A DNA stretch of 64,000 nt from Dichetophora obliterata. Its lineage: Eukaryota > Arthropoda > Insecta > Diptera > Sciomyzidae. Positions within the stretch are counted from its first letter, which is position 1; each line of letters starts with the position of its first letter. The translations under genes and the position numbers were made by a program. Location of the stretch: assembly GCA_963920525.1 (NCBI GenBank), contig OY986435.1:102844615-102908614 (forward strand). Direction: 5' to 3'. The notes beneath the pieces are model-generated. The model saw only the letters and a program-made list of their open reading frames with translations. It was not told the DNA's origin and ran no database searches. Below are positions 51,677 through 64,000 of the stretch, one piece after another.

Positions 51677-54027
51677 TCGTCATAAAAATGACATAGTGAA
51701 AACCAAGCATAAGAATCGTTTCAGATGTTTTAAAAGTGAATAATTCGAAATTATTTTTGCGTCATGTACACTGCCTGGGTAACCTATTGTTACCTGCCTT
51801 ATGCGCAGTTTATAGTCGCAAATTGCTTGCAGTTTTATAGAATATTGGCGTTTACGCGAAAAATAAATCTCGTGAAATTACTAGAGCCTCTGCTAATCTT
51901 ATTTCGGAGCCATCGATATAGCCTACACACCCATTTCTTTGCCAGTTGCGGAGACAATTTGCTGTATTTCTCTTTCATTTGGCCAGTACAAGAACTTAAG
52001 GACCAGTTATAATAGACGTAAAGTAATGTGGTCTTATGTCAATTGAGCAGTGTGTTCTTTCACTTCTTGTTTCAAACAATACTTTCTTATACAAGTAATT
52101 ATAATAAACGTAACGTAATGTAACGGGACGTAAAGATACGTTGGATTTCGATTTCAACGTTACTTTACATTAGGCCTGTTCAAAGAACAACTAAACGTAA
52201 TATTGTTGAACTACGCTTTTTGTTGAGGTTTCGTTATTAATGTGATATTTCTATATATCCACAGCTATGGATGACGAAGTTTTAATTGAACTTGTACCGG
52301 AACGTGCAATTATTTACGACAAACAACTGCCTGGCTACTGCCTATTATAATTGCTACAACGTTTTCTTACATTACGTCCCGTCCCGATGACAGTTGACAA
52401 CATTTCGTTACATTACATTACGTCTATTATAATTCTACCTTAACTCTTCAATCTTAATATGGCCTTAAAAACTCTTTCAGTTATATTTTCAATAGTGCCT
52501 CCTCCAACACCAAATAACGAAGCCACTTTTCGAACAGATTGTCCATCGCCAGAAGATCCCAACCGATAAAGCACTATTTTAAGTTGCAACTCGAGTGGAA
52601 GTTGTGTAGCACTTGAGGTAGTATTAAAAACAGCATCGTTTTAAATGAGGTCTACGATACGTTCGAATTCGTAGGGACGGACAAGAATCATCTGGTTGAA
52701 TGTGCCGTCAAGATTTGTAAGAACATTTTTCTGCCAATTAGAGCATTTTGGCTGTCTGTAAAACTTTCAAATGCTTCATCTTCTTCGTCATCTCCATCAA
52801 CTTTTGTAGTGAATAAAAACATTTCTGCAAATACTTGTTTCAACTCCTAATAAAGCTAATGCTTGATTTACGCACAAAGCAGCTATAATTTTAATTTTTT
52901 CACTTTTGTTTGCCATTTTAGTTAACTTTACTTATCATGATTAGCTGATTTAGTGTAGAAATGGGACATACAACGATACAACGTTTAAGGAATGTATACA
53001 TGTGTCGTAATTTTCTAGAACTTTGATATGCGACATAAGACATAAGACAGGCCTTGTGAATTGCCTAAATGTTGTTTATTTATATTTGTTTGTTGTACTT
53101 TAAATGAACTTAATTCTTATTTGTACTAATCCTATATGAAATGAAATGAAAACTTCGTAAACGACTGACAAGCAGATGATAAGCAATTTAAATATGACTT
53201 TTACTTTTGATCGAAAAAATAAGTAAAATTTTAACTGATATTTTTGATCGAAAAAATAAAAGTCAAATTTTAACTTATTACATGAATTTAATTGTGAGTT
53301 TTAGATCAAGTAAGATTTTAAGAAGGCAACAATAATAATTCATGTAATAATTTAAATAATAGATCAGAATTAATTAACTAACGTAAAATTTTAACTTTAA
53401 TCACTGACCAAAATAATGAAAGTAAAATTTTACCTTATATTGTTGATTAAAAAATTAAAGTAAAATTTTAAGTAAAATATAACTTTATAAACTGATCGAA
53501 AAAATAAGTCCAATTTTAACTCTTATTTTTGATCGAATCAAAATCGGTGAGAAAATAATGATAATTTATTGACTTGAAAAAAAATCAGAAAAATTAAAAA
53601 CATTAAAGATTATTATTCCTTAGCTAACAATCAACACATTGCTATAATAAAATATCGAATAGACTAATTCTTTCCATCTGACTTCCCCTTGGTGCTTTTT
53701 CAAAAACTCTATTTTGATATAAATAATTATAAACAAAATAATGCAAAATTAAGTCAAGAAATTTTTTTTTAGGTACACTCTAATAATACATTTACACCGA
53801 AACTAAAACACTTTTTATCGCTATAGAGTTTTATCTCAAAACACGAGTGTTAACACCGTTTTTTCACGTTTTAGTTTGGCGTTTATGTTTTCTTATGGCT
53901 AACTCACACGGGATTGTTTGATTGGCAATCAATGAACTTTTCTTACGCTCTTTTAAATTTTGATTGTTGGTAGAATGTTGGTAGCTCACACGACACGCCA
54001 ATCTGGGTTTGACATTTCTTTGAAATA

Positions 54028-55958
54028 CAGTTGAACTTCGATTAACCGTGATGCTCGGGACCGGGCTAATCACGGAAAACCGAAAATCACGGTTAAAAGA
54101 GGTAAAATTTTACATGTATAAATTTTATTATTTTTATTTATTTTTGACAAAAACATGTAAATCTGCGTCTATAAACAACTTATCATATCTCTAGTCTTTA
54201 GTAGGAAGTCTGTCTAATGTTTTTAGCTTTTGATTGTTCTTCCAACAAATGAGTTTGTATGCGATATATTTGCATTTTATCTGGTTCTGAAATACTACTT
54301 GGACAATTAAAGTTTTCTAAAAAACCTAACAAAATACTACTAGCCTCTATTGCCTGAGCCAATGTAGGCGGTTCGTCCGCATTTCCTCCATCTTATTCCT
54401 CGGAATTTGAATCAAGCTCATCTTCTTGGCTTTGGGTAACCATGTCTACGATTTCGTCTTTAGATACAATAGCAAACGGAGCGACATCAGAGTCGCACAC
54501 CATCCACTTTTCGACAGCATCAATCGTACATCCAGACGGTATGGTTATATCTGTTTGTATATCAACAAGGCTATCTGGAGCATCTTCATTATGAGATAGT
54601 AAGTTATTCCAAACTCTTTCTAGAACTTGTGGAGTTACAGAGTCCCACGAAGCTGCGGCTGCCCACAAAGCTGTCTTAATATTCAAAGATTTAAAGAAAT
54701 CACGTCTATCATTAGCACCAACAAGTTTTTGAACGATCCGTTTACGGTAGTGACATTTGAAGCTCCGAATTACTCCTTGATCCATAGGCTGAATCAAGGA
54801 CGTTGATGTTCCTTTGCTTCTGGTACAAAATTTTGATTACACCACTCCAGAAATAGCTGTTGTGTTACCCAAGCTTTCTTATTAGATTTATAAATCACAG
54901 GAAGGTGTTCAACGTTTTTTAAAGCTCTTGGATGGGCACTTTTTTCTATTATCATCAATTTACACTTGTGAGTTCCTGCAGCATTTGAACAAACTAGCAC
55001 TGTGATTCTCTCCTTGGATTCCTTGTACCCTTCAATAGAATATTCATTACCACTAGCCAAAGAACTCTGAGGCAAACACCTCCAAAATAGACTGGTTTCG
55101 TCTGCATTGTAGATCTGTTCAGTTGTAAGTTGTTCGTTTTACAAACATCGTAGCAGACTCATAATCAGCACACTCCTTTTCTCCCGTAGATTTCAGTCGA
55201 CGGATTCCATGACATTTTTTGAATTTATCCAACCAACCAAATGAATAAGTGCACTCTGAATTCATGTTTAACTTCAAATGGAACATTTTTGCCTTTTTGA
55301 CAATCATTTCGCCTGAAGTTCAGAAGCAAATTTCAGTTTAAGTTCATACAATATCTCGATTTCAGTTAATTTACCTGAAATTGGAGTTCCCTTAAATCTT
55401 TCTTGCCGAAACCATTCATATGTTGCGAAATCAACTTTTGGATTTTCGGATGTTTTTAGTGTATATCTGTGTTTAAGGCCAAGCATTGAATCAGCATCGG
55501 AGCAAAATTTTAAAATTCGATCTTTTTTTTTATTAAATCGGATACAATTGAATGCCAACTCCATATTTTTCAGACAACATTTTAAAAGGTACTTTACGTT
55601 TTGAGTATTCATTAATCAGCTCCATTTTTTCTTTAATTGAAAGAACCTTTCTTGCTCTTTTCGCGGATTTAGTTTTTGACGGTGGCATGATGTAAGGAAA
55701 ACACGTCTTGACAGATCAAATTTCACACTGATGAATGAATACATATGAAAATTGATATGAAAATTACACTTTCATGAAAAAGGGGAATCACCGAATTTTA
55801 ATATGAGAGATGTGTGTGTATTATACGAAAAAAACAAACAAGCAGTCATATGGACATGTGCATCACGGATAATAGAGGTAAATCACGGTTAATAGAGGTA
55901 AAAAATCAACCACTCAGCATCACGGTTAATAGAGTCACGGTTAATCGAAGTTCAACTG
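54028..55958 (-). mobile_element. Pogo/Tigger-type element, dead (unit 2)
   Basis: Same as 48656-50586, including the internal catalytic deletion; the broken transposase lies at 54393-55688. Confidence 0.88.
54393..55688 (-). pseudogene. Pogo/Tigger-type transposase, catalytic region deleted (unit 2)
   Basis: Same lesions as the unit 1 copy: frameshifts, loss of the second Asp block, and the junction from PEAKEHQRP to IQPMDQG in a new frame. Shared lesions show that amplification followed inactivation. Confidence 0.88.
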
Positions 55959-58900
55959 ACTTTTTCTCCTCCACTTTATTTTGTGCTATAAAAACTCTTT
56001 CTTGTTTTCTATTTCTTGTTTTTAAAAGCACACTTACTTGTGCTTTTTTTTTTTGTTCACTTCATTAATTCACTTGTTAAGAATAAGGGTTTCATGCAAC
56101 GATTTTTCCATTATGTTTTCGTAAAAAGCTAATACGTTTCTTTAACAAAAGTACTTTTTTGGTACTTAAACTCAGCAAAAATTTTATTTCGCCACCCAGC
56201 AACACTGTTCAGATTGCTGATTGCTGCCATGTACAGCAATCAAAAAATTAACAAATTTTATTGCTGCAATCTGTGTTCATCCGCCCTTGCTCTCAGTGCT
56301 TTTTACAGATTCCCATTGAAAGCAACAACAAAACGAGTAAACTGTTTGATTGGCAATCACCGTGTGAGTTGGAGATTACTGTTCCATTTTTGCTTATATT
56401 TTGCTCATTTTCGTAGCTTTTACAGCTTGAGGTGTTGCCACCTTTCATTTTTACCATGATATGTTTCGGCCTTTAGTGTTTTAATGGTGTTTTATAATAA
56501 AACGGGCTGTGAGGTGTTTTAAATTTTGTATGGTAAAACACTTAAAATAAGTCGTGTTTTGGCTCTTAAATGCGATAAATGCATAAAACACCCTGCAAAC
56601 CAAAGTTTCCGAATTTGTCTGAATTCCGATTAGTTCGTAACTATTTTGAGAATTCTTAACGCATTCGTAACTATTTCGTAACACTGATTTCGGAATATTT
56701 CCGAATAATTCGAAAGAGTTCCGAAATCAAATTTTCAAATTTAAATGGTGAGGTGTTTGTAATATTTCGAGTTGAAAAAAATTGGTAGGCCTTGAGCCTA
56801 GCGGCATTTTAAATAATTTTCCATTTGTAAAATAATTTAATTTTAAACAACTTTTTCTTTAAAACAGATGATACAAAATTTGGTTCTAATTTTAATTTTT
56901 ACAGATGCAAATACAAACGACATGTCAGATTCACATTTATAATTTTTGGCGTGTCATTTGTACGAAACATATAGTCTGGGGCATCTTAAGCCCTAACTAA
57001 ACTTTGATTCGAAATTGTTATTTTTGTATTTCATACGGTACTTTTGTCGTCATAAAAATGACATAGTGAAAACCAAGCATAAGAATCGTTTCAGATGTTT
57101 TAAAAGTGAATAATTCGAAATTATTTTTGCGTCATGTACACTGCCTGGGTAACCTATTGTTACCTGCCTTATGCGCAGTTTATAGTCGCAAATTGCTTGC
57201 AGTTTTATAGAATATTGGCGTTTACGCGAAAAATAAATCTCGTGAAATTACTAGAGCCTCTGCTAATCTTATTTCGGAGCCATCGATATAGCCTACACAC
57301 CCATTTCTTTGCCAGTTGCGGAGACAATTTGCTGTATTTCTCTTTCATTTGGCCAGTACAAGAACTTAAGGACCAGTTATAATAGACGTAAAGTAATGTG
57401 GTCTTATGTCAATTGAGCAGTGTGTTCTTTCACTTCTTGTTTCAAACAATACTTTCTTATACAAGTAATTATAATAAACGTAACGTAATGTAACGGGACG
57501 TAAAGATACGTTGGATTTCGATTTCAACGTTACTTTACATTAGGCCTGTTCAAAGAACAACTAAACGTAATATTGTTGAACTACGCTTTTTGTTGAGGTT
57601 TCGTTATTAATGTGATATTTCTATATATCCACAGCTATGGATGACGAAGTTTTAATTGAACTTGTACCGGAACGTGCAATTATTTACGACAAACAACTGC
57701 CTGGCTACTGCCTATTATAATTGCTACAACGTTTTCTTACATTACGTCCCGTCCCGATGACAGTTGACAACATTTCGTTACATTACATTACGTCTATTAT
57801 AATTCTACCTTAACTCTTCAATCTTAATATGGCCTTAAAAACTCTTTCAGTTATATTTTCAATAGTGCCTCCTCCAACACCAAATAACGAAGCCACTTTT
57901 CGAACAGATTGTCCATCGCCAGAAGATCCCAACCGATAAAGCACTATTTTAAGTTGCAACTCGAGTGGAAGTTGTGTAGCACTTGAGGTAGTATTAAAAA
58001 CAGCATCGTTTTAAATGAGGTCTACGATACGTTCGAATTCGTAGGGACGGACAAGAATCATCTGGTTGAATGTGCCGTCAAGATTTGTAAGAACATTTTT
58101 CTGCCAATTAGAGCATTTTGGCTGTCTGTAAAACTTTCAAATGCTTCATCTTCTTCGTCATCTCCATCAACTTTTGTAGTGAATAAAAACATTTCTGCAA
58201 ATACTTGTTTCAACTCCTAATAAAGCTAATGCTTGATTTACGCACAAAGCAGCTATAATTTTAATTTTTTCACTTTTGTTTGCCATTTTAGTTAACTTTA
58301 CTTATCATGATTAGCTGATTTAGTGTAGAAATGGGACATACAACGATACAACGTTTAAGGAATGTATACATGTGTCGTAATTTTCTAGAACTTTGATATG
58401 CGACATAAGACATAAGACAGGCCTTGTGAATTGCCTAAATGTTGTTTATTTATATTTGTTTGTTGTACTTTAAATGAACTTAATTCTTATTTGTACTAAT
58501 CCTATATGAAATGAAATGAAAACTTCGTAAACGACTGACAAGCAGATGATAAGCAATTTAAATATGACTTTTACTTTTGATCGAAAAAATAAGTAAAATT
58601 TTAACTGATATTTTTGATCGAAAAAATAAAAGTCAAATTTTAACTTATTACATGAATTTAATTGTGAGTTTTAGATCAAGTAAGATTTTAAGAAGGCAAC
58701 AATAATAATTCATGTAATAATTTAAATAATAGATCAGAATTAATTAACTAACGTAAAATTTTAACTTTAATCACTGACCAAAATAATGAAAGTAAAATTT
58801 TACCTTATATTGTTGATTAAAAAATTAAAGTAAAATTTTAAGTAAAATATAACTTTATAAACTGATCGAAAAAATAAGTCCAATTTTAACTCTTATTTTT

Positions 58901-59397
58901 GATCGAATCAAAATCGGTGAGAAAATAATGATAATTTATTGACTTGAAAAAAAATCAGAAAAATTAAAAACATTAAAGATTATTATTCCTTAGCTAACAA
59001 TCAACACATTGCTATAATAAAATATCGAATAGACTAATTCTTTCCATCTGACTTCCCCTTGGTGCTTTTTCAAAAACTCTATTTTGATATAAATAATTAT
59101 AAACAAAATAATGCAAAATTAAGTCAAGAAATTTTTTTTTAGGTACACTCTAATAATACATTTACACCGAAACTAAAACACTTTTTATCGCTATAGAGTT
59201 TTATCTCAAAACACGAGTGTTAACACCGTTTTTTCACGTTTTAGTTTGGCGTTTATGTTTTCTTATGGCTAACTCACACGGGATTGTTTGATTGGCAATC
59301 AATGAACTTTTCTTACGCTCTTTTAAATTTTGATTGTTGGTAGAATGTTGGTAGCTCACACGACACGCCAATCTGGGTTTGACATTTCTTTGAAATA

Positions 59398-61328
59398 CAG
59401 TTGAACTTCGATTAACCGTGATGCTCGGGACCGGGCTAATCACGGAAAACCGAAAATCACGGTTAAAAGAGGTAAAATTTTACATGTATAAATTTTATTA
59501 TTTTTATTTATTTTTGACAAAAACATGTAAATCTGCGTCTATAAACAACTTATCATATCTCTAGTCTTTAGTAGGAAGTCTGTCTAATGTTTTTAGCTTT
59601 TGATTGTTCTTCCAACAAATGAGTTTGTATGCGATATATTTGCATTTTATCTGGTTCTGAAATACTACTTGGACAATTAAAGTTTTCTAAAAAACCTAAC
59701 AAAATACTACTAGCCTCTATTGCCTGAGCCAATGTAGGCGGTTCGTCCGCATTTCCTCCATCTTATTCCTCGGAATTTGAATCAAGCTCATCTTCTTGGC
59801 TTTGGGTAACCATGTCTACGATTTCGTCTTTAGATACAATAGCAAACGGAGCGACATCAGAGTCGCACACCATCCACTTTTCGACAGCATCAATCGTACA
59901 TCCAGACGGTATGGTTATATCTGTTTGTATATCAACAAGGCTATCTGGAGCATCTTCATTATGAGATAGTAAGTTATTCCAAACTCTTTCTAGAACTTGT
60001 GGAGTTACAGAGTCCCACGAAGCTGCGGCTGCCCACAAAGCTGTCTTAATATTCAAAGATTTAAAGAAATCACGTCTATCATTAGCACCAACAAGTTTTT
60101 GAACGATCCGTTTACGGTAGTGACATTTGAAGCTCCGAATTACTCCTTGATCCATAGGCTGAATCAAGGACGTTGATGTTCCTTTGCTTCTGGTACAAAA
60201 TTTTGATTACACCACTCCAGAAATAGCTGTTGTGTTACCCAAGCTTTCTTATTAGATTTATAAATCACAGGAAGGTGTTCAACGTTTTTTAAAGCTCTTG
60301 GATGGGCACTTTTTTCTATTATCATCAATTTACACTTGTGAGTTCCTGCAGCATTTGAACAAACTAGCACTGTGATTCTCTCCTTGGATTCCTTGTACCC
60401 TTCAATAGAATATTCATTACCACTAGCCAAAGAACTCTGAGGCAAACACCTCCAAAATAGACTGGTTTCGTCTGCATTGTAGATCTGTTCAGTTGTAAGT
60501 TGTTCGTTTTACAAACATCGTAGCAGACTCATAATCAGCACACTCCTTTTCTCCCGTAGATTTCAGTCGACGGATTCCATGACATTTTTTGAATTTATCC
60601 AACCAACCAAATGAATAAGTGCACTCTGAATTCATGTTTAACTTCAAATGGAACATTTTTGCCTTTTTGACAATCATTTCGCCTGAAGTTCAGAAGCAAA
60701 TTTCAGTTTAAGTTCATACAATATCTCGATTTCAGTTAATTTACCTGAAATTGGAGTTCCCTTAAATCTTTCTTGCCGAAACCATTCATATGTTGCGAAA
60801 TCAACTTTTGGATTTTCGGATGTTTTTAGTGTATATCTGTGTTTAAGGCCAAGCATTGAATCAGCATCGGAGCAAAATTTTAAAATTCGATCTTTTTTTT
60901 TATTAAATCGGATACAATTGAATGCCAACTCCATATTTTTCAGACAACATTTTAAAAGGTACTTTACGTTTTGAGTATTCATTAATCAGCTCCATTTTTT
61001 CTTTAATTGAAAGAACCTTTCTTGCTCTTTTCGCGGATTTAGTTTTTGACGGTGGCATGATGTAAGGAAAACACGTCTTGACAGATCAAATTTCACACTG
61101 ATGAATGAATACATATGAAAATTGATATGAAAATTACACTTTCATGAAAAAGGGGAATCACCGAATTTTAATATGAGAGATGTGTGTGTATTATACGAAA
61201 AAAACAAACAAGCAGTCATATGGACATGTGCATCACGGATAATAGAGGTAAATCACGGTTAATAGAGGTAAAAAATCAACCACTCAGCATCACGGTTAAT
61301 AGAGTCACGGTTAATCGAAGTTCAACTG
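59398..61328 (-). mobile_element. Pogo/Tigger-type element, dead (unit 3)
   Basis: Same element and lesions as in units 1 and 2. Confidence 0.88.
59763..61058 (-). pseudogene. Pogo/Tigger-type transposase, catalytic region deleted (unit 3)
   Basis: Same lesions as in units 1 and 2. Confidence 0.88.
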
Positions 61329-62418
61329 ACTTTTTCTCCTCCACTTTATTTTGTGCTATAAAAACTCTTTCTTGTTTTCTATTTCTTGTTTTTAAAAGCA
61401 CACTTACTTGTCGGCTTTTTTTTTTTGTTCACTTCATTAATTCACTTGTTAAGAATAAGGGTTTCATGCAACGATTTTTCCATTATGTTTTCGTAAAAAG
61501 CTAATACGTTTCTTTAACAAAAGTACTTTTTTGGTACTTAAACTCAGCAAAAATTTTATTTCGCCACCCAGCAACACTGTTCAGATTGCTGATTGCTGCC
61601 ATGTACAGCAATCAAAAAATTAACAAATTTTATTGCTGCAATCTGTGTTCATCCGCCCTTGCTCTCAGTGCTTTTTACAGATTCCCATTGAAAGCAACAA
61701 CAAAACGAGTAAACTGTTTGATTGGCAATCACCGTGTGAGTTGGAGATTACTGTTCCATTTTTGCTTATATTTTGCTCATTTTCGTAGCTTTTACAGCTT
61801 GAGATGTTGCCACCTTTCATTTTTACCATGATATGTTTCGGCCTTTAGTGTTTTAATGGTGTTTTATAATAAAACGGGCTGTGAGGTGTTTTAAATTTTG
61901 TATGGTAAAACACTTAAAATAAGTCGTGTTTTGGCTCTTAAATGCGATAAATGCATAAAACACCCTGCAAACCAAAGTTTCCGAATTTGTCTGAATTCCG
62001 ATTAGTTCGTAACTATTTTGAGAATTCTTAACGCATTCGTAACTATTTCGTAACACTGATTTCGGAATATTTCCGAATAATTCGAAAGAGTTCCGAAATC
62101 AAATTTTCAAATTTAAATGGTGAGGTGTTTGTAATATTTCGAGTTGAAAAAAATTGGTAGGCCTTGAGCCTAGCGGCATTTTAAATAATTTTCCATTTGT
62201 AAAATAATTTAATTTTAAACAACTTTTTCTTTAAAACAGATGATACAAAATTTGGTTCTAATTTTAATTTTTACAGATGCAAATACAAACGACATGTCAG
62301 ATTCACATTTATAATTTTTGGCGTGTCATTTGTACGAAACATATAGTCTGGGGCATCTTAAGCCCTAACTAAACTTTGATTCGAAATTGTTATTTTTGTA
62401 TTTCATACGGTACTTTTG

Positions 62419-64000
62419 TCGTCATAAAAATGACATAGTGAAAACCAAGCATAAGAATCGTTTCAGATGTTTTAAAAGTGAATAATTCGAAATTATTTTT
62501 GCGTCATGTACACTGCCTGGGTAACCTATTGTTACCTGCCTTATGCGCAGTTTATAGTCGCAAATTGCTTGCAGTTTTATAGAATATTGGCGTTTACGCG
62601 AAAAATAAATCTCGTGAAATTACTAGAGCCTCTGCTAATCTTATTTCGGAGCCATCGATATAGCCTACACACCCATTTCTTTGCCAGTTGCGGAGACAAT
62701 TTGCTGTATTTCTCTTTCATTTGGCCAGTACAAGAACTTAAGGACCAGTTATAATAGACGTAAAGTAATGTGGTCTTATGTCAATTGAGCAGTGTGTTCT
62801 TTCACTTCTTGTTTCAAACAATACTTTCTTATACAAGTAATTATAATAAACGTAACGTAATGTAACGGGACGTAAAGATACGTTGGATTTCGATTTCAAC
62901 GTTACTTTACATTAGGCCTGTTCAAAGAACAACTAAACGTAATATTGTTGAACTACGCTTTTTGTTGAGGTTTCGTTATTAATGTGATATTTCTATATAT
63001 CCACAGCTATGGATGACGAAGTTTTAATTGAACTTGTACCGGAACGTGCAATTATTTACGACAAACAACTGCCTGGCTACTGCCTATTATAATTGCTACA
63101 ACGTTTTCTTACATTACGTCCCGTCCCGATGACAGTTGACAACATTTCGTTACATTACATTACGTCTATTATAATTCTACCTTAACTCTTCAATCTTAAT
63201 ATGGCCTTAAAAACTCTTTCAGTTATATTTTCAATAGTGCCTCCTCCAACACCAAATAACGAAGCCACTTTTCGAACAGATTGTCCATCGCCAGAAGATC
63301 CCAACCGATAAAGCACTATTTTAAGTTGCAACTCGAGTGGAAGTTGTGTAGCACTTGAGGTAGTATTAAAAACAGCATCGTTTTAAATGAGGTCTACGAT
63401 ACGTTCGAATTCGTAGGGACGGACAAGAATCATCTGGTTGAATGTGCCGTCAAGATTTGTAAGAACATTTTTCTGCCAATTAGAGCATTTTGGCTGTCTG
63501 TAAAACTTTCAAATGCTTCATCTTCTTCGTCATCTCCATCAACTTTTGTAGTGAATAAAAACATTTCTGCAAATACTTGTTTCAACTCCTAATAAAGCTA
63601 ATGCTTGATTTACGCACAAAGCAGCTATAATTTTAATTTTTTCACTTTTGTTTGCCATTTTAGTTAACTTTACTTATCATGATTAGCTGATTTAGTGTAG
63701 AAATGGGACATACAACGATACAACGTTTAAGGAATGTATACATGTGTCGTAATTTTCTAGAACTTTGATATGCGACATAAGACATAAGACAGGCCTTGTG
63801 AATTGCCTAAATGTTGTTTATTTATATTTGTTTGTTGTACTTTAAATGAACTTAATTCTTATTTGTACTAATCCTATATGAAATGAAATGAAAACTTCGT
63901 AAACGACTGACAAGCAGATGATAAGCAATTTAAATATGACTTTTACTTTTGATCGAAAAAATAAGTAAAATTTTAACTGATATTTTTGATCGAAAAAATA
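62419..64000. repeat. 5.37-kb tandem unit 4, cut by the window end
   Basis: First ~1.58 kb of the unit: Harbinger middle fragment, MITE with the MADF-like start, Harbinger N-terminus, and the beginning of the GATCGAAAAAATAA repeats. The array continues beyond the window. Confidence 0.93.

Larger units (their letters stand above)
51677..57046. repeat. 5.37-kb tandem unit 2
   Basis: 5370 bp, near-identical to unit 1 in order and content. It starts within the left MITE, joined to the end of unit 1 through the shared ACTTTTG. It lacks the extra GGAA of unit 1 and has TGTGCTTTTTT where units 1 and 3 have TGTCGGCTTTT (near 56040). Confidence 0.95.
57047..62418. repeat. 5.37-kb tandem unit 3
   Basis: 5372 bp, near-identical to units 1 and 2. 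It shares the shorter GGAAGTTGTG with unit 2 and the TGTCGGCTTTT variant with unit 1. Confidence 0.95.

Noticed and set aside
1..64000. CRISPR arrays, phage, plasmid or bacterial defence systems
   Set aside because: Direct repeats present are minisatellites or satellites without spacers, and all recognisable genes are animal or animal-transposon types.

Overview
This 64-kb window looks like transposon-packed, probably heterochromatic DNA from an insect, most likely a fly. It is AT-rich, carries insect-type Ty3/Gypsy, LINE, pogo, mariner (DD41D), hAT, Mutator-like and Harbinger elements nested in one another, and has insect-style short introns. No bacterial or organellar features are seen. The only ordinary host gene recognised is a two-exon piece of a PARP1-type poly(ADP-ribose) polymerase on the minus strand (7416-8354), with intact reading frames and clean splice sites.

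Layout. 1-6.2 kb: a Ty3/Gypsy element (Gypsy-A, 287-5980, 5-bp target duplication) inside an old LINE reverse-transcriptase remnant. 7.4-8.35 kb: Parp exons. 9-13.6 kb: old repeats, a LINE C-terminus, a Harbinger-derived element with a Myb/SANT remnant, a hAT-type MITE with an 8-bp target duplication, and a pair of 270-bp repeats. 14.16-21.3 kb: an element bounded by 27-bp inverted repeats, holding a near-perfect palindrome with 1.4-kb arms (14471-20223); one arm is interrupted by a LINE. 23.06-37.37 kb: a DNA transposon of a family I cannot name, encoding a Cys-rich, DDE-like protein. It is split by a second Ty3/Gypsy element (Gypsy-B, 24666-36189, target duplication ACAC). Gypsy-B has unusual LTRs (5S-rRNA-like segments and a 38-bp minisatellite), an intact extra 405-codon ORF after pol, and a 572-bp tandem array inserted in its 3' LTR. 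37.9-42.2 kb: a broken Myb/SANT gene remnant with nested pogo-like, Mutator-like and foldback elements. 42.2-43.7 kb: a ~140-bp tandem array interrupted by a tRNA-derived SINE. 44.1-45.4 kb: a dead DD41D mariner. 45.8-64 kb: a broken Harbinger transposase, then a tandem array of a 5.37-kb unit (three full copies and part of a fourth), each with the same dead pogo-like transposon.

Most protein-coding content is transposon-derived and disrupted by stops or frameshifts. The long open frames likely to be functional are the Parp exons and the third ORF of Gypsy-B. All family assignments rest on motifs read by eye; no database search was run.
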